Below are positions 16,901-17,330 of a DNA stretch of 17,330 bases, in pieces. Made by a program: the position numbers and the translations under genes. The stretch's first letter is position 1. Each line of letters opens with the position of its first letter. This DNA comes from Baffinella frigidus (Eukaryota > Cryptophyceae > Cryptomonadales > Baffinellaceae): contig MU647106.1 in NCBI GenBank assembly GCA_026770585.1, forward strand, positions 134,493-151,822. Reading direction: 5' to 3'. Below the pieces are notes generated by a model, which did not search any database, had not been told where the DNA came from, and saw only the letters and a program-made list of their open reading frames with translations.

Positions 16901-17303
16901 CTTTCGGCATAGGACAGTTCAGGACCTTCTTAGGACAGCTTCTTTCCTTCCATAGGAAAGCTAATCACCTTCATAGGATACCTTATCAACAGAGGTTTGC
17001 TATGAAAACGACAGCCCCCCCCCCAACAGAGCAAACGCCCGCTGCAGCTCCTCCAACTCCTCCTGCTACCCCCACCGCAAAAGTTTACATGAATACGCAG
17101 CACCTTCATGGGAAAACTGATAGGAAAACGCATCACTTTCAAAGGAACGCCTATCACCTTGATACGACAGCTTGTTTTCTTGATAGATACAGTGGGTGAG
17201 AGAGGGATTGGTACCCCCCAGAGGGGTTGACGCGCTTCAATCCCGAGCACCAATTCCTTGCGCAACACCGTCTCGTACGCGGCTTCGTCATCACTACCGA
17301 TCC
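13994..17303 (-). CDS. Unrecognised multi-exon gene, partial
   Basis: Exons in order (minus): 17303-17215 (29 codons, DEAAYETVLRKELVLGIEAR), 16844-16766 (EELAELHEAFDLVADGAVV), 16370-16321 (GSYSHASGSIGDIGIM), 15898-15818 (VHPAGVAASPGLVVSRTFP..), 15150-15052 (GVARILVATQRSEQLGGGFS then YIYERPAYAWAET), 14277-14194 (EADAAAIQEVLGGEW..), 14077-13994 (TVGAVQTAPEEMARLLIGAE). Phases agree across the first five exons and between the last two; between 15052 and 14277 at least one exon is missing. Donors are GT and acceptors AG. The gene opens past the right edge and its end is not found. I do not recognise a family. The order IMVHP, then GLGKGVARIL, then YxYERPxYAWAE faintly recalls a GNAT fold, which I do not claim. 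Confidence 0.6.
14299..14402. repeat. AT-rich palindromic minisatellite (ATTAATATTGATC)
   Basis: Three tandem ATTGATCATTAAT units preceded by degenerate ones. The unit contains the palindromes TGATCA and ATTAAT. It is sharply AT-rich inside GC-rich DNA, between the exon at 14277 and its decayed copy at 14502. Confidence 0.9.
14440..14502 (-). pseudogene. Duplicate of the EADAAAIQEVLGGEW exon, decayed
   Basis: Minus strand after gaggcag: GGAGGCGGAtGCAGCgGCGA.. then GGAGGTGCTtGGGG. It matches exon 14277-14194 but has an internal deletion that shifts the frame. Confidence 0.65.
14625..14690 (-). pseudogene. Duplicate of the EADAAAIQEVLGGEW exon, more diverged
   Basis: Minus strand GGAGGCCGAC..CTTCGGGAGCTGCTCGGGGGCGA. 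Residue pieces EAD and ALRELLGGDVK align with EAD and AIQEVLGGEW, but in different frames. Confidence 0.55.
14691..15051. other. Intron or missing-exon region of the minus-strand gene
   Basis: Tandem CGACCTC.GTGGCACCACGCAG (14724-14770) and two related GAGGGAG..GAGGCA blocks (14940-14980, 15015-15035). A phase-0 to phase-2 exon should lie here, but I cannot pick it out. Confidence 0.4.
15266..15339 (-). pseudogene. Duplicate of the GVARILVATQRSEQ exon, frameshifted
   Basis: After atcccag the minus strand reads GAARILL, then an internal loss of about 5 nt shifts the frame into QRSEQLAGGFSYLYEREGFG. It is homologous to 15150-15052. The frameshift marks it as non-coding. Confidence 0.75.
15424..15479 (-). 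pseudogene. Duplicate of the GVARILVATQRSEQ exon, truncated
   Basis: After tcgcag the minus strand reads GVARILLAIQRSE, then GALRRAV and a stop. The first 13 codons match the good exon at 15150-15052; the rest is lost. Confidence 0.75.
15503..15620. repeat. Perfect TTTAGGG array
   Basis: About eleven uninterrupted TTTAGGG units, the cleanest canonical run in the window, within an intron of the minus-strand gene. Confidence 0.95.
15640..15808. repeat. TGTAGGG heptamer array
   Basis: More than 15 TGTAGGG units with a few TGCAGGG and TGTAGAG. It ends at the donor of the exon at 15818. Confidence 0.9.
16003..16056 (-). pseudogene. Duplicate of the VHPAGVAASPG exon, 5' part only
   Basis: It repeats 15867-15921 almost exactly (cag acceptor, VHPAGVAASPGL, and the preceding intron end). 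It breaks after CCCGGAC into a telomere-like spacer. An inverted repeat (cttaggccatggggttagga with tcctaaccccataaggcctaag) links the two copies. Confidence 0.75.
16130..16312. repeat. TTTAGGG then TGTAGGG arrays
   Basis: Mixed TTTAGGG up to about 16255, then eight TGTAGGG units ending at the donor of exon 16321. It follows the same TTTAGGG-to-TGTAGGG order as 15503-15808. Confidence 0.9.
16611..16679 (-). pseudogene. Duplicate of the EELAELHEAFDLV exon, copy 3
   Basis: The minus strand encodes EELQRAFDLVAEMAVLRP and ends GACGAAG|gtcttcgcc, like GACGACG|gtctgcgcc of copy 2. There is no cag acceptor (agcgtctg precedes it) and the exit phase has changed, so normal splicing from copy 3 would shift the frame. 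Confidence 0.65.
16686..16725. promoter_or_regulatory. Heat-shock-element-like array
   Basis: Contiguous pentamers cTTCt aGAAc cTTCg aGAAc cTTCg aggag cTTCt aGAAg: seven of eight fit the alternating nTTCn/nGAAn pattern bound by HSF trimers. It lies between two copies of a minus-strand exon, not at an obvious promoter, so it could be a chance satellite. Confidence 0.45.
16867..16998. repeat. Diverged minisatellite, TCACCTTCATAGGAAAAC-like
   Basis: Repeated CATAGGAAA, CATAGGACAG, CACCTTCATAGGA motifs about 20 bp apart. A second tract at 17090-17170 (CACCTTCATGGGAAAACTG..) sits on the other side of the 17062 exon copy, so exon and satellite seem to have been duplicated as one block. Confidence 0.7.
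17005..17062 (-). pseudogene. Duplicate of the EELAELHEAFDLV exon, copy 1 (decayed)
   Basis: After gtagcag the minus strand reads GAGGAGTTGGaGGAGcTGCA and encodes EELEELQRAFALLG, then runs into a poly-G tract and loses the rest of the exon and the donor. It is homologous to 16844-16766. Confidence 0.65.
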
Positions 17304-17330
17304 CTACAGCGAGAGGCAGAGCGTTGGGGG

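Noticed and set aside
1-17330. tRNA, rRNA or riboswitch genes
   Set aside because: No cloverleaf or conserved rRNA stretch was recognised on either strand by eye.

Overview
The window looks like nuclear DNA of a eukaryotic alga with a complex (secondary, red-lineage type) plastid. Three things point there. The genes are split into small exons (mostly 30-150 nt) joined by GT-AG introns. Most introns and spacers are filled with degenerate plant/alga-type telomere heptamers (TTTAGGG/CCCTAAA and variants). The one gene I can read end to end starts with a signal peptide, an ASAF-type cleavage motif and an acid-free, Arg-rich transit stretch. Cryptophyte, ochrophyte, dinoflagellate or chromerid would all fit; I cannot name the organism. 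Nothing suggests a prokaryote or an organelle, and most long uninterrupted reading frames in the window are translations of telomere-like repeats.

Layout. (1) About 1-5150, minus strand: exons of an Ala/Arg/Glu-rich coiled-coil protein (best exons 2775-2911, 2422-2544, 2130-2280, 326-399, 139-204; a separate helical exon at 5075-5148), embedded in G-rich (plus strand) heptamer arrays. (2) About 5150-7030: spacer with duplicated blocks, a telomere-like tract (5853-6110), one copy of a ~136-bp inverted-repeat element (6237-6372) and GC-rich unique DNA. (3) 7033-12742, plus strand: a 15-exon gene whose exon phases all agree and give 347 codons plus stop, predicting a plastid-targeted DEDD-type 3'-5' exonuclease (EXD1/RNase D-like) with a C-terminal KH RNA-binding domain. 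(4) 12743-13990: microsatellites, a minisatellite and a minus-strand C2H2 zinc-finger fragment. (5) 13994-17303, minus strand: exons of a second gene I do not recognise, again phase-compatible in two blocks.

Two patterns cut across the genes. First, exons repeatedly occur as one good copy plus one or two decayed or alternative copies close by ('exon ghosts'): at least three cases in the exonuclease gene, four in the gene at 14-17 kb and two or more in the coiled-coil gene. Second, the telomere-like intron repeats are strand-polarised: the C-rich strand (CCCTAAA) is mostly the sense strand of whichever gene contains it, and the polarity flips where gene orientation flips. These two patterns, and the plastid exonuclease-KH protein with Trp at the usual catalytic Tyr position, are the main items for follow-up. 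All exon models are read by eye and need transcript support.
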